Assembly (NCBI GenBank): GCA_964036045.1
Contig: OZ038385.1
Coordinates: 37,833,218 to 37,897,217, forward strand
Source: Eutreptiella sp. 'Long Island Sound 2002'
Lineage: Eukaryota; Euglenozoa; Euglenophyceae; Eutreptiales; Eutreptiaceae
Direction of reading: 5' to 3'
Length of the DNA: 64,000 nt
Below are positions 34,986-44,596 of the stretch, one piece after another. The first letter of the stretch is position 1, and each line of letters opens with the position of its first letter. A model generated the notes under the pieces. The model searched no databases. It worked only from the letters and a program-made list of their open reading frames with translations, and had not been told where the DNA came from. Made by a program: the position numbers and the translations under genes.

Positions 34986-35892
34986 TCATGCGTGCAGACT
35001 GGTCACCACGTCCCGTTGGTTATCCGCTTTGAGTTCCTCCGGTAGCCCATCCGTTTCTGCACGCAGCTCCGTCTCTGTGGTTCGCAGTCGAGTTGCTTCC
35101 CGCCGTCGGGTGTACGGCTGCGTTACCAGGCGATCCGGGTCCTGTTGGGCTGCAGGCAAGGCCTTTCCGGTCTCTTCGCCTTTGCTTCGTGCGGCCCTCG
35201 GAGAGTTGCTTTTTGCAGGTCCGTGATGGTTCGCAGGCGTCGCTGCAACTGTCCCTCGAGTCGCAGTTCGCGGTGTCCACAGCGCCACCCGATGGTCGTC
35301 TGTGGTTCGCCCTCGGCGCAGCTGCTCCCCATGTTCCTGCAATGCCTTCGACAGATGATTGAGGCGCTGCACGAGGGTATCCCGGTCTCCCCGCAGAATT
35401 TCCGTCGTGGTAACCCCCCCCCCCTTGAACCCAACCCCCCCCCCCCTTGAACCCAACCCCCCCGTCACCGTCACCTTGGCCCAGAAAGCATAGGAAATAC
35501 TAAGCTGATTGACACTGTGGTACTATGGTACAGAGTTGTGGTGCAGTCCCCCCCCCCCCCCACTGTGTGACCGTTCCCCCCCGCCCCCCCTGGGGGGGGG
35601 GGGGGGGGAACCGGCCCGACAAAAGGGGGGGTATTTCAAAGGGGGGGGGGGTAGTGCGGCGGCGACCGGCTGGTGGAGCGTCGATCTCCCGTTGCAGCGG
35701 GCCAATCGTCCGGTTTGCTGTGTCTACTCGGGCGTGCGGGTTGTGTAGTCGTGTGTCGTCCGGTTGTCCGGGGGTCTGTTTTTTGAGCTTGTCAATTTCC
35801 CTGTCCTTCTGCATTCCCTCGGGAGGTTGTGTCAGCGTGTGTGTGTGGGGGGGGGGGGGGGGGGGCGTGGCCCCGGACTGATTCCACTGCAC
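34986..35892 (-). CDS. coiled-coil protein, ORF interrupted by TIR element TE5
   Basis: Reading from 35892 down, the minus strand encodes a helical charged region (QKDREIDKLKKQ, LQREIDAPPAGRRRT) up to the TIR element at 35651-35413. Beyond the element the frame resumes with TTTEILRGDRDTLVQRLNHL and LSKALQEHGEQLRRG, an Arg/Ala-rich linker and TTETELRAETDGLPEELKADN, ending at TGA 34988-34986. Removing the element plus one TA rejoins both parts in phase without a stop. The first ATG after the poly-C stretch is at 35814. Heptad-like Leu spacing suggests a coiled coil; no family was recognised. More exons may lie upstream. Confidence 0.5.
35413..35651. mobile_element. poly-C TIR element TE5 (239 bp) in a coding region
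   Basis: The left end is A, a run of C, then CTTGAACCC; the right end is GGTATTTCAAA then a run of about 12 G. TA flanks both sides (35411-35412, 35652-35653). The internal part (TTGGCCCAGAAAGCATAGG, AATACTAAGC, TGATTGACACTGTGGTACTA) matches the element at 63498-63781, so both belong to one subfamily. It sits inside the minus-strand coiled-coil frame. Confidence 0.75.
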
Positions 35893-36252
35893 GGAGCGAG
35901 GGGCGCATCCCGCCTGAACTCGACCATCACGTCGCGCTGGGGGCCATTCGGTGTGGGGGTGGGGGGTTCCAGCGCCTTCGGTCTCATGACCACCCCGGCC
36001 GTCAATGGAACATGCGGTGTCCCCTCTGACTGGCTGCTTTTACCCCCTTGAAGGGGGGGGTCTGGCATGCCGCCTGCTGGGCATTGCTGTCTGAAGCGGG
36101 CGGTGCCTATTGGCCTCTCGCCATTGAGTCTTGCCCTTTCCTTGAAATCTCTCCCTCTGTAGGCAGCGGGGTGTGCAATAGTTATTGCCACAAGTGACCC
36201 CATGGCAACCCCCCCCCCCCCCCACGATCGGCGGCCGAATTCAGCTGACCTC
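35893..36252. other. possible upstream part of the coiled-coil gene
   Basis: Minus-strand frames stay open and contain charged peptides, but runs of C/G at 35849-35868 and 36210-36224 obscure the frame. A small palindrome, TA then CCCCCTTGAAGGGGGGGG at about 36043-36060, resembles two TE5 ends joined, perhaps a remnant. Confidence 0.3.
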
Positions 36253-36385
36253 GCCGATTTGTTCTGCCGATTTCTTGGGTTTCTGGATTTTGCCGATTTG
36301 TTCTGCCGATTTCTTGGGTTTCTGGATTTTGCCGATTTGTTCTGCCGATTTCTTGGGTTTCTGGATTTTGCCGATTTGTGCTGCC
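36253..36385. repeat. 39-bp tandem repeat, 3.4 units
   Basis: Three perfect units starting at 36253, 36292 and 36331 plus a partial one at 36370. Each has GCCGATTTGTTCT followed by GCCGATTTCTTGGGTTTCTG. The unit is 13 codons, so one frame reads DLFCRFLGFLDFA three times. Related GCCGATTTGTT-like sequences are scattered at 37.1, 37.3 and 38.45 kb. Confidence 0.95.
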
Positions 36386-36899
36386 AACTTCCAAACAGCT
36401 GGAACACTTATCACCAATTGACTCAACACCTATGGCTCACCATGGTCTGCCACAGTACATACACACAGGAGTGCAGCCCCAGGGGTGTGCAAATTGGTGC
36501 ATCCCCATTCAGTGTTTGAGCTGAGTGCAGTACCAATTCTTGCATCGTCAGGGGTGGGGTGCCTAGACTTTTGTATGTGTCATGTGCTGTCACAGTTCAT
36601 TGTACAGATGGGGGGCGGGGACACAGGCAAAACCATGTCTGGACCATGTCCCGCCTCATGCACCACCACCGCCGGTTCTTGGCTCATTGCCCCAACCCCT
36701 GCCCCCTGCACCGCCACCGCTAGTTCTTGGGTCAGTCCCCCTGCCCCTGCCCCTTGTCCGCCGGCGACAGCTCTGCTCCCGGCATGACACTTGGTGTCTT
36801 AACTTCGCTATTTCGAGTGATGACTTTGGATTCCACAGCACCACATGGGCAGCCTTTGTTGGTACCCCTGCACCCCCTCCCCCCTTTTAACCCACAGCA

Positions 36900-37165
36900 T
36901 TTAACCGCAGCACTAGTGCACTGACCAATAGGGTACTGACTGTGCCAGACACCAAGAACCATGTACAGACCGAGGGGTGAATTTTTTTTCGAAAATTGAG
37001 AGGTACTTGGTTTGAGTTTCCACATGACTCATGCACAACAACCAAAGGGAAGGTGTGTTTGGGGCCTCGAACTGCGATCCAGGTCAGTGGGAAGCTGTGG
37101 TGTTGAAAAATCGGTCCGCCGATGTATTCCGCCAATTTTCCTCGCCAATTTGGCTGGCCGGGGCG
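36900..37165. repeat. dispersed repeat R37 (copy 1)
   Basis: Shares GTACTGACTG, ACCATGTACA, TTTCCACATGACTC, GGAAGGTGTGTTTGGGGCCT and GGTCCGC(C/T)GAT with 38228-38490, in the same order and orientation. It ends in the GCCGAT/GCCAAT-type sequence also seen in the 39-bp repeat. Confidence 0.7.
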
Positions 37166-38227
37166 TCCACTGCTGAGAGAACAAGTATCCGCCACACGGC
37201 CCTTGGTCACACTTCCCCAGTGACATATATGAACGTAGACTGTCAGGAGATGGAGCATGAGCCATGCGGCCCGGGGTCAGTGATGTTCCTAGACTCTCCT
37301 CCATGTGCCGTCTGGCAGCAACACCGATTTGTTCTGCCAATTTGTGGAGTTTCTGTGATTTTGCGATTCGTTCTGCCGACTTGTTGGGGTTCAGCTTCAC
37401 ATTCGTCTCAAGTCGGAAATTTCGGTTGGATTTGGTTTCCTCAAAGCTGCGGTTGATTAACTACCTAAAGAAACTGTTGAGCTCACAACTGGTACTTTAA
37501 GAGAGGCTGACTCTATGGCCCCAATCTACTGGGAGTTTGTGTTGCCACAACTGGATAAGGGTGTGCCTGCTTCTGGGATTCCAGGACACCTGATTTGGAG
37601 GCGTCACTCGAAGATGTGCATCATTTACTTTGGGACACTGGATAATGCCTTTTCTTTCTGTATTGGTTGTTCAGATTGGCACCATGAAGTGGTTTTACTG
37701 CCCACAAAAAGACGCGTCTCTGGTCCCCTGGGATTCATTGTCCCCCACTGATCAAAATTTTCTGTGGGACAAGTACCCTGATGTTGGTCATGGGGCAGTT
37801 TGCGACTTGTACGTTCGCTCTGCACGCCCCAGTGCGTTCTTCAACCGCCAACTCTGGTGGAGCCAGAGGACGAGGAAGAGATACCGGCGCTGACCCAGGG
37901 CAGTGACTCTGATTGAATGTCCCCAAAGCTGCAGCGCTTCTTGCGTGCGATAGTATCGTTCTGAGACCTGTTGCAGTGGAACCTTGTCCGGACATTTATT
38001 GTTATATGGTCTATCATGCACTATTCAGTACATTGTTCTCCTAACACATGACTTTGGTTGCAGAATATTGAAGGCCGGCAATGTTTCAATGTGAGACCTG
38101 TGTGCATTTGACTTCTTGTGGCAGGGTTTGTTGGTGCATGGAAAAACAAATTTCCCAGCAGGTTGACCACTGCAGGACAAGTGACAAAAAGTGTCCGTGC
38201 AGGTGTTGTGCCGCCGCCAATTGGTTC
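37166..38227. other. possible decayed coding sequence between R37 copies
   Basis: Two overlapping open stretches (37515-37751 and 37630-37893) have rather normal composition, including APIYWEFVLPQLDKG and, after a TTCAG acceptor-like string at 37672-37676, FYCPQKDASLVPWDSLSPTD. They lie in different frames and I recognise no family. Flanking by R37 copies suggests an element, not shown. Confidence 0.3.
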
Positions 38228-38490
38228 ATCACACTGGGCATATACCACTAGAGTACTGACTGCATCTGGTGGACTGCTGCTTAAGGACCATGTACAAACC
38301 GGGGAATGACAATTTTTTCAGACAGATTTTGGCTTTCCACATGACTCCAACTACAGAGCAACCGAAAGGAAGGTGTGTTTGGGGCCTGGGACTGAGATCC
38401 AGGGCACTTGGAACCTGTTTTGTTGAAAGATTGGTCCGCTGATTTGCCGATTTGTTGGGATTTCTTCGCCGATTTGGGGGGGGGGTTGCC
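38228..38490. repeat. dispersed repeat R37 (copy 2)
   Basis: Counterpart of 36900-37165, about 80 percent alike by eye. Ends in GCTGATTTGCCGATTTGTTG and a G run. Confidence 0.7.
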
Positions 38491-38539
38491 ATGGGCGATA
38501 GGGTGAGGGTCATAACTAGACAATACGCTCGATGAGGGC

Positions 38540-38890
38540 GTGTTTCCTTCCCTTACGTGTCTTCAATGGGAATCCCCAGTGACAATGAAAGACGGTTGCC
38601 TTGAGTGTACTCAAGCCGGTTTCACGGTGTCACTACTCTGCTGTGCAAGATTATGTACATCTTTGTATCTCACCCCCTCGTGCCCTCCATCTGCCGCTAA
38701 TCCTCACCTCCCTGCATACCTCCACCCCAATCTGTCCGACTGGATAAAGAAAAACAGGTGGAAAAAACACCTGCAAAAAGAAATCGAAACACTCCGACAG
38801 CAGCTCGCAGAATGCGAAGAAACAGTAGCACAGCATGAAACGACCATCGCTACTCTCCCAGAGGGCATAACAAAGTTACATAGGTACTGA
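38540..38890 (+). CDS. possible coiled-coil exon
   Basis: The end of this open stretch encodes SDWIKKNRWKKHLQKEI followed by ETLRQQLAECEETVAQHETT, a clear amphipathic coiled coil, then a TGA at 38888-38890. The first half looks non-coding, so the exon probably starts near 38700. The W-KK-H string resembles a peptide on the minus strand near 33.6 kb (NKWKKHFQ), so both may come from one repeated family. Confidence 0.35.
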   Translation: MFPSLTCLQWESPVTMKDGCLECTQAGFTVSLLCCARLCTSLYLTPSCPPSAANPHLPAYLHPNLSDWIKKNRWKKHLQKEIETLRQQLAECEETVAQHETTIATLPEGITKLHRY

Positions 38891-39622
38891 GGCACACCGA
38901 TTTTTGTGAGGCGTTTGAAAACCCAACATGGGAACGGGAATATACCATTGCAAAAGCACGCAAGACCCGCAGCAGTCGCTCTGTGTTGTTACCTCACATG
39001 GCTTGAACATGTCTTGCAAAGCCTAACAGACTCTTGCGAAATTCAGCATTGCAAACACCTCTTTGTTTTGGATGGTCTGGTAGAGACGCCTGCACAGCTC
39101 TGTGGGAGGTTTTTGCAGTGTTGATGTCAAGTCCGTCTGGCCAATGAGCTTTCCCTCACGGTAAGTCACGGTACATTGCAGGGTTTGGACCACCCCCTGT
39201 GCTCCAACTGTCACAGAAAGGCACCTAATCATGCTGACGATGCAAATCCACGCTCAGCCAACTGTTGTGTTGCTCTGTCGGTCCGTTTTACCCGAGCCCA
39301 TGTGCGGGTGCGTTTCACTGCCAGGATGTCTTTTTTTTTGTCGAAAGCGTAGCCCATGGTCTGGTTCGCTCTCCATGTGCATGGCGTGACGAGAAGTGCG
39401 ATCTGGCGTGATCGGTGTCATTTCCACTTTGTGCACACGAGTGTACATTTCTGTATAACGGGGGACCGTCATTCGTTCCTCCTGGGGGACCGGGGGACCG
39501 TCGCGCATTCTGGGGGCTCTCTCCACGCAGGGGGACATGGTACGCAGTGCTTGAGGCCAACGGCATCGGAGTGAGACGTGACTACCACACATGCAAGTGC
39601 TGAGAGGAGGATTTCGGAGGTA
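38891..39622. other. no gene recognised
   Basis: Nothing beyond short unsupported frames. The stretch ends at the TA flanking TIR element TE3. Confidence 0.5.
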
Positions 39623-40034
39623 CCCCCTGCCCCCCTTTGCAATCTCCCACCCCTTGCAATCCCCCCCCCCTTCCCGGGAGACCGTCACTTCCATGTTTTT
39701 CTAGTTAACATGTATTGTGCTGGTTTGTGTTGCCCATCTGCTTACACATGGCCTTGCATTGCTTTCCCATTACTTAAAATCAAGCACCTGTGTGTGTTCT
39801 GTGATATTCTCTCTCCAAACACATTGTATGGGTTTGTTGTGTTGCTATTTCAGACCCAAGATGTGGAGGACCAATTCTGTGAATGGCTGCTTCCTATTTT
39901 GGAGAAAACTTCGGACAAGGAGCCGGTACCCTTGCAACCCCCCCCCCCCCCCCCGGGAGACCGTCACTTGGCGACCCCCCCCCCCCCCGGGAGAGCGTCG
40001 TGCTGACGCGGGAGATTGCAAGGGGGGCGGGGGG
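39623..40034. mobile_element. poly-C TIR element TE3 (412 bp)
   Basis: The left end is CCCCCTGCCCCCCTTTGCAA then TCTCCC; the right end, inverted, is CCCCCCGCCCCCCTTGCAA then TCTCCC. TA flanks both sides (39621-39622 and 40035-40036). Inside are several CCCGGGAGACCGTCACTT-type strings and an acceptor-like TTGCTATTTCAG followed by an open segment (about 39853-39920). It lies about 90 bp upstream of the DUF4261-like gene. Confidence 0.8.
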
Positions 40035-40127
40035 TAGCACCTTGTTGCACACACTTGGGAGGTGAATGAAAATGAGGACCGGTGCGCAGATGTTTGACAT
40101 CCTGTTTGACGCAGGGTTTCTCGCGGA

Positions 40128-42178
40128 ATGCCCCCGCGAACGAGGAGACCTGCTTCTAAGACTTCTCCGACCGCTGGCTCCGGTAGAACGGCTCCTGCAG
40201 CGAAGAAAGCCGCTTCCAAGGCTGGTGGCCCCCGCAAGACGCCCGAGACGAGGCGGAGCGGGACCAAAGCCAAACCAAAAGCCGGGGGGCGTGGGAAGCG
40301 CTTGCCATCGAAGAGGTCGGCGTCCGGCGCAGCAAAGCGACCAAAGCAGAACGCAGCCACCAGCCCCCACGTCGCGCAGGTGGACGGTTCAGAGGAGGAA
40401 CCGGACACCGAAATTCTGTTGTGCGTCCCTGGGCCCTGAAAGACGCAGGCGGAGCTTGTCCGGGCGTGTGCAGCGGCCGTATCGAAGTCGGAGAAGCACG
40501 GGCCTCCTCTGATCGTGGCGGGGCCCGTTGCGACGCTCTCGGGAGTGGCCACCGGACGGCTCGAGTTCACTGCCGCGGATCCGCGCATCCCGGACGCGTT
40601 CGGCGCGTGCGGCGCCATCGCGCCGCGCGCGCTGACCGACCTCCGGGGCCACGCGGCCGTGTTGTACGTGCATTGCGAAGGCAGGTCGGTGGAAGCGGCG
40701 ATGGCCGCGCTGCAGCTCGGCGACGCCTTCCTTCGCCTCGGAGCCCACGGCGTCAAGGTCGAGACGGCCGGGCTCGCGCACGGCAAGTCGCAGTGGCGCG
40801 CACTGGCGACGGACGTGGCGACGCGGTCCGCGAGGCCGGGTCTCGACGTGGCCGGCCTGTACGACCGGGCCCGCGCGCTGTACCGGGCCTTCGTTGTCAA
40901 TGTCACGCGCGACGAGACCCTGTACACTTGCGGAATGGCGGCGTTCGGCCACCCGGATCTCCTCATCCGCCTGCAGGTCCGTGCCCTCGGTTTGTGCTGC
41001 CCTGCGTTCTGGGGGCAGCCCAGCCCGTTGCATTGATGTCTGCGGGGTACGCCTTCAGTCATTGTGTCATTTGTTTTGTCAGCACCGCCCCCTCCGAAAA
41101 AGGCAAATGAAGCAAAACACGGAAAGCAAACGTTAGATATGACACGGAAGTCGGGGGCAGTGGACGGGGCAGGGCAGAAGGAAGGGGAAAAGGATGCATT
41201 TGGATCGGGCAGGATGACGTGCAGAGGGACCGCAGCCCACGTGATGCATTGCCCACGTGCAACGCCAGTTGATCTGGGTTTTGCCGCCGCGGGTCCGGGG
41301 GCGGTGAGCTCAATGTCACCGCCGTTGTTTGTACCCCCCCCCCCCCTTTGTAATAGCTACGCCCTTGTCCAAGCCACAGCGGGCCAGCAGCGCACCGCGG
41401 AGATGTGCATTTTTTGTGGTGAAGAGTGGAATGTTTGTGCCACCGCCAATCATTGCAGTAGCCCGGTCCCGATGGCGGCGCCGCCAGGGGCTTCACATGC
41501 AATTGTTTCAATGACCCGAGAAGGTCGGGGGGGGGGGGTGCGCTTCACCACCACTTTTGACGTGGGCGAGGGGGTTCTGGATCACCATCGGCGGCAGGCG
41601 GCGGTCCCGGGCATTGTGCCCGTGCCATTGGCAGGCCGTCCTCGGCGGCTCGTGCGGTGTTGGCGGGTGAAGGCGCAGTGTCGCTAGCCCTGCGATCGGG
41701 TTTGGGGGTTTTCGTCGACTCTGCACTGTTCCCCGGCGGACCCTGTCGCCTGCGCGTCGATGGGCCATTCCGCAGAACGCACAACCGCACGTGCGCGCGC
41801 GCAACCCCCGCGTCTGTTCACCCGCAGGCCCCCGGTCAGACCGCCGCCGGAGGTGCGCGAAAGCGGAAGCGGACCCAAGAGGCCGCCGGGCCAGAGAGTG
41901 ACCCGCACTACGCCGCGGCCGTGCTCGGCTTCCTGGCGACGTACGTTCTGGTGGAGCGCCCGGGGCTGCGGTCGGGGCAGACGTTCTGCCTGGGGCACGG
42001 GGAGCTGCTGTACCGGATGCACTTGTCGGCCGAGTGCTTCACGCAGCCGAAGGGGGACCTCTTTTGGAATCTCCGCGGCCTCCGGACCCTGACCCCGATG
42101 CCGGGGCACTACTGTGGGCAGCCCCCCCCCCCACCGGCTGAGGGCCATACGATCGGAGGCATGCGGAGGGCGCAGTAG
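40128..42178 (+). CDS. DUF4261-like protein, 2 exons, in-frame UGA
   Basis: Exon 1 is 40128-40976 and exon 2 is 41828-42178 (TAG). The CTGCAG|GTCCGT donor and CACCCGCAG acceptor join in phase 0. About 85 residues rich in Lys/Arg/Ala/Pro come first, then EILLCVPGP, a UGA at 40437-40439, KTQAELVRACAAAV, the block HAAVLYVHCEGRSVEAAM, GAHGVKVETAGLAHGKSQW, ARALYRAFVVNV and LYTCGMAAFGHPD. Exon 2 gives FLATYVLVERPGLRSGQTFC and a GDLFWNLRGL ending. This order matches DUF4261-type proteins as I know them, whose function is unknown. In relatives I recall Trp after CVPGP, so UGA replaces UGG; this means a nonsense change, a sequencing error or recoding. Total 399 codons. The gene is flanked by TE3, and its intron contains a lone TIR-like left end at 41334. 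Confidence 0.7.
41334..41390. mobile_element. solo left end of a TE1-type TIR element, in an intron
   Basis: TA at 41332-41333, a run of C, then CTTTGTAATAGCTACGCCCT and TGTCCAAGCCACAG, close to the left end of TE1. No matching right end was found before the intron acceptor at 41827. Confidence 0.5.
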
Positions 42179-43183
42179 CCTCGTTCCGCCGTTGCGGTGC
42201 TAAGACCTACCGTGTCTCATGCGTCCAAATGGCGGCTGAACGCTGTCATTTGGCGGACCTGCCGCGCTCGTAGCACGGCCTCCGATACGGCGGGTCCAAA
42301 CTGGCGTGTGCCACGTCAGCCGTGATCAGAAGGGGCCGGATCTTACGACGCCAGGCATGGGGGTGCCGCTTGTTCCTACTGAGTTGTGGTTGCGATGGCG
42401 GCGGATATTACCGAGTGGCACATGGGACCGGGCTGATTCCCAACGAGACACAGTCCCCCTGCCGGACACCAGTGGCATGTCTGGGCGGGCCCCTGCGCGT
42501 GTGCAACGGGAAGGCCAAGCCGGGTGCCAATTCTGCGGCAGGGCACGCCACATCTACCGCCTGCCAGCCCATCCAACTGCCGCACCGACTGGCGCCCCCT
42601 ACGGCAGACTGCTGCTGTGTGTTGCTTTGGCACATGCCACATTTGCCTGGTCCTTGGGTCTCGCTGCATCAAATCTGCCGCGCCTCTTGCCCCCTCCGCC
42701 GCCGATGCTGCGGGAGGTACCACACGATCTGTTCCGATTTCTCATGCCCGAAGACCTGATGGTACCGCTCTTGCCGTGTCCCTCCCGCTGGGAGGCGCCT
42801 GCGGTCTACACGCGTGGCAAAGTTTGATGTGTGGCAACGTGTGGACAGAATGGCCGAAGGAAATGAAGCGGGAACTCGGGAACTGCAATGCACTTGTGGG
42901 GCTATGTTGGGCTGGTAACAGTGGATGACATGCGTTTTGACGCGCCTCTGCGCCTGCAATCGTGAACGACCCGAACTTTGCCGTATCGTCTTGTAGCTCT
43001 GGAGCACCCTGGCCAGGGCAAGGGAAAGTCCCCAAAAACACGTCCATGAAAGACCTATACCAGAAAAAAGACAAGTGTGGTAAGAGAGCACCGCACTACC
43101 GCTTATCCACAAAAACTGCACAGCTGAACCTCCCCCACCTGGACCCCCCGCCCCCCAACCGACCCTCCCGGACCCCCCCCCCA
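42179..43183. other. no gene recognised
   Basis: Open frames at 42306-42827 lack motifs and overlap on both strands. The stretch runs into C-rich sequence where the retrotransposon begins. Confidence 0.45.
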
Positions 43184-43260
43184 AAACCCATGTTTATGCA
43201 ATAAACATAAGTTTAATTCACTGTGCACCTCGTCTGTATCTTAGACTCACTGAGTTTTTG
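43184..43260 (+). repeat. split direct repeat A1
   Basis: Begins AAACCCATGTTTATGCAATA and ends TCACTGAGTTTTTG. It matches A2 with one C/T difference. The ATGTTTATGC..GCATAAACAT-like symmetry is partial (TGTTTATGCAATAAACA is a near-palindrome), a possible recombinase binding site. Confidence 0.95.
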
Positions 43261-43288
43261 GTTTTTTTAACCCCACGTGGGTCACTGC

Positions 43289-44557
43289 ATGCCTGAGCCA
43301 AGTCGCACGATGGAATTAGACAATAACGGAAAGGCAGACAGTGAATTGCAACAGGCGCATCCTTCTGGGCCAAATTCGAGGGCAGCACAGATCACGGACG
43401 ACGCACAGCGTGAACAAGCAGTCATCGCGCTCCGAAAATGGCGCCAGTGGACTGAAGGCCCGTACGCAACCCTCGTGGGGAAAGGACTGCACAAGGAGGA
43501 AATAGCGGAGTGGGCAGTGCAGCTGGAGGAAGACATGGTAGAGCAGGAGGTCCCAGATGGAGCTGTCGGCGCGCTGTGCACCAGAGCGGGACTCCAGCAC
43601 CTCGAAAAGGACGAAGCCATCGCAGCTCTTGCGGTGTACCGTGTGCGAAAGAACCTCCAGCCCGACTTCCTCAACGGCACCTTTATCGAGTGGAAGGACG
43701 CCACGAACGCAGGCGGCGAACCGGGAGAACAAGAAGGAGCGGCACGCGAGGCGATTACCACACCGAGCCCGGGGCAAGGGGAATCTGGAGTCGCAGCATT
43801 CCATGAACTCGTAGCCCGACTGGCTGCAGCGCGTGTGGAGAACGACGCACTACGCAAAATATTGGTGCCCCAGCTCAATGAAGAGGCACTGAACAAACTG
43901 CTTGGTGAGCACCTCCCATACGCCTGGATGGGAAGTTTACTGACAGGCCTGAAGTCCTATAAAGAAAAAAACGAGCAGTGGTTCACTGAGGAGCTGGCAA
44001 TTCTAATCTGGAACACTGTCAACGAGGAGCTGAGAGCGAAGCGGCAAGGCATGAAGTCAACGAACCCCCAAAACCAACCCCAGGGGATGCAGATGGTCCC
44101 TCACCAACAGGGAGGCGCCATGGCGGGAGGGGGTACAACTCTTCACACCCCCCCAAGCAATTGCTTTAAATGCGGGGGGCCTGGCCACTGGGCTACTAAC
44201 TGCCCCCTCGCCACTCAAAGGCGGGGGGGGAGGGTTCAAATGATGGGACAGCAGCAGGTCCTAGTCTCGTCGAAGGGGGTCGCATTCGATATGGCTGGCC
44301 CCCCCCCTGGCCAGTGTCGTGTCTGCGGGGGGAACCACTGGGAACAGTACTGCCCGCATGCGAACCCCCAGGGAGTGCCACAGATGTTCCAAAGCGCCAC
44401 AGGAAATGCAGCACAACCCCACCCCCAGCAATCCTTTCAGGGTGCCAGTCCACCCCCCGCCGCGGAGGGAGTCCCCCAATTCCCCAACGCGCAGGCCCAA
44501 CAACACATGCAGTCCATTTACAGAGAAATTGGGTTCCAATTCGGAAACCAGGCATAG
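43289..44557 (+). CDS. gag: gag-like protein with two zinc knuckles
   Basis: 422 codons from ATG 43289 (a second ATG at 43310), ending at TAG 44555-44557. The first 250 residues are hydrophilic and helical, with no named domain; a capsid-like fold is inferred from position. Near residue 292 is CFKCGGPGHWATNC, a classical C-x2-C-x4-H-x4-C knuckle; near residue 343 is CRVCGGNHWEQYC, which has one residue fewer between Cys and His. Such knuckles bind element RNA. A Pro/Gln-rich tail follows. The next ORF (recombinase) continues in the same frame after the single TAG, so a readthrough fusion is possible. Confidence 0.85.
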   Translation: MPEPSRTMELDNNGKADSELQQAHPSGPNSRAAQITDDAQREQAVIALRKWRQWTEGPYATLVGKGLHKEEIAEWAVQLEEDMVEQEVPDGAVGALCTRAGLQHLEKDEAIAALAVYRVRKNLQPDFLNGTFIEWKDATNAGGEPGEQEGAAREAITTPSPGQGESGVAAFHELVARLAAARVENDALRKILVPQLNEEALNKLLGEHLPYAWMGSLLTGLKSYKEKNEQWFTEELAILIWNTVNEELRAKRQGMKSTNPQNQPQGMQMVPHQQGGAMAGGGTTLHTPPSNCFKCGGPGHWATNCPLATQRRGGRVQMMGQQQVLVSSKGVAFDMAGPPPGQCRVCGGNHWEQYCPHANPQGVPQMFQSATGNAAQPHPQQSFQGASPPPAAEGVPQFPNAQAQQHMQSIYREIGFQFGNQA

Positions 44558-44596
44558 GGGCACGCGGGGGGAGGGTCAGGCAGTGGCACCGTGTAC

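Noticed and set aside
42306-42827. Overlapping frames downstream of the DUF4261-like gene
   Set aside because: Two plus frames and three minus frames overlap with no motif or splice logic.
43261-43288. Start of gag at GTG 43277
   Set aside because: A eukaryotic start at ATG 43289 (or 43310) is more likely.
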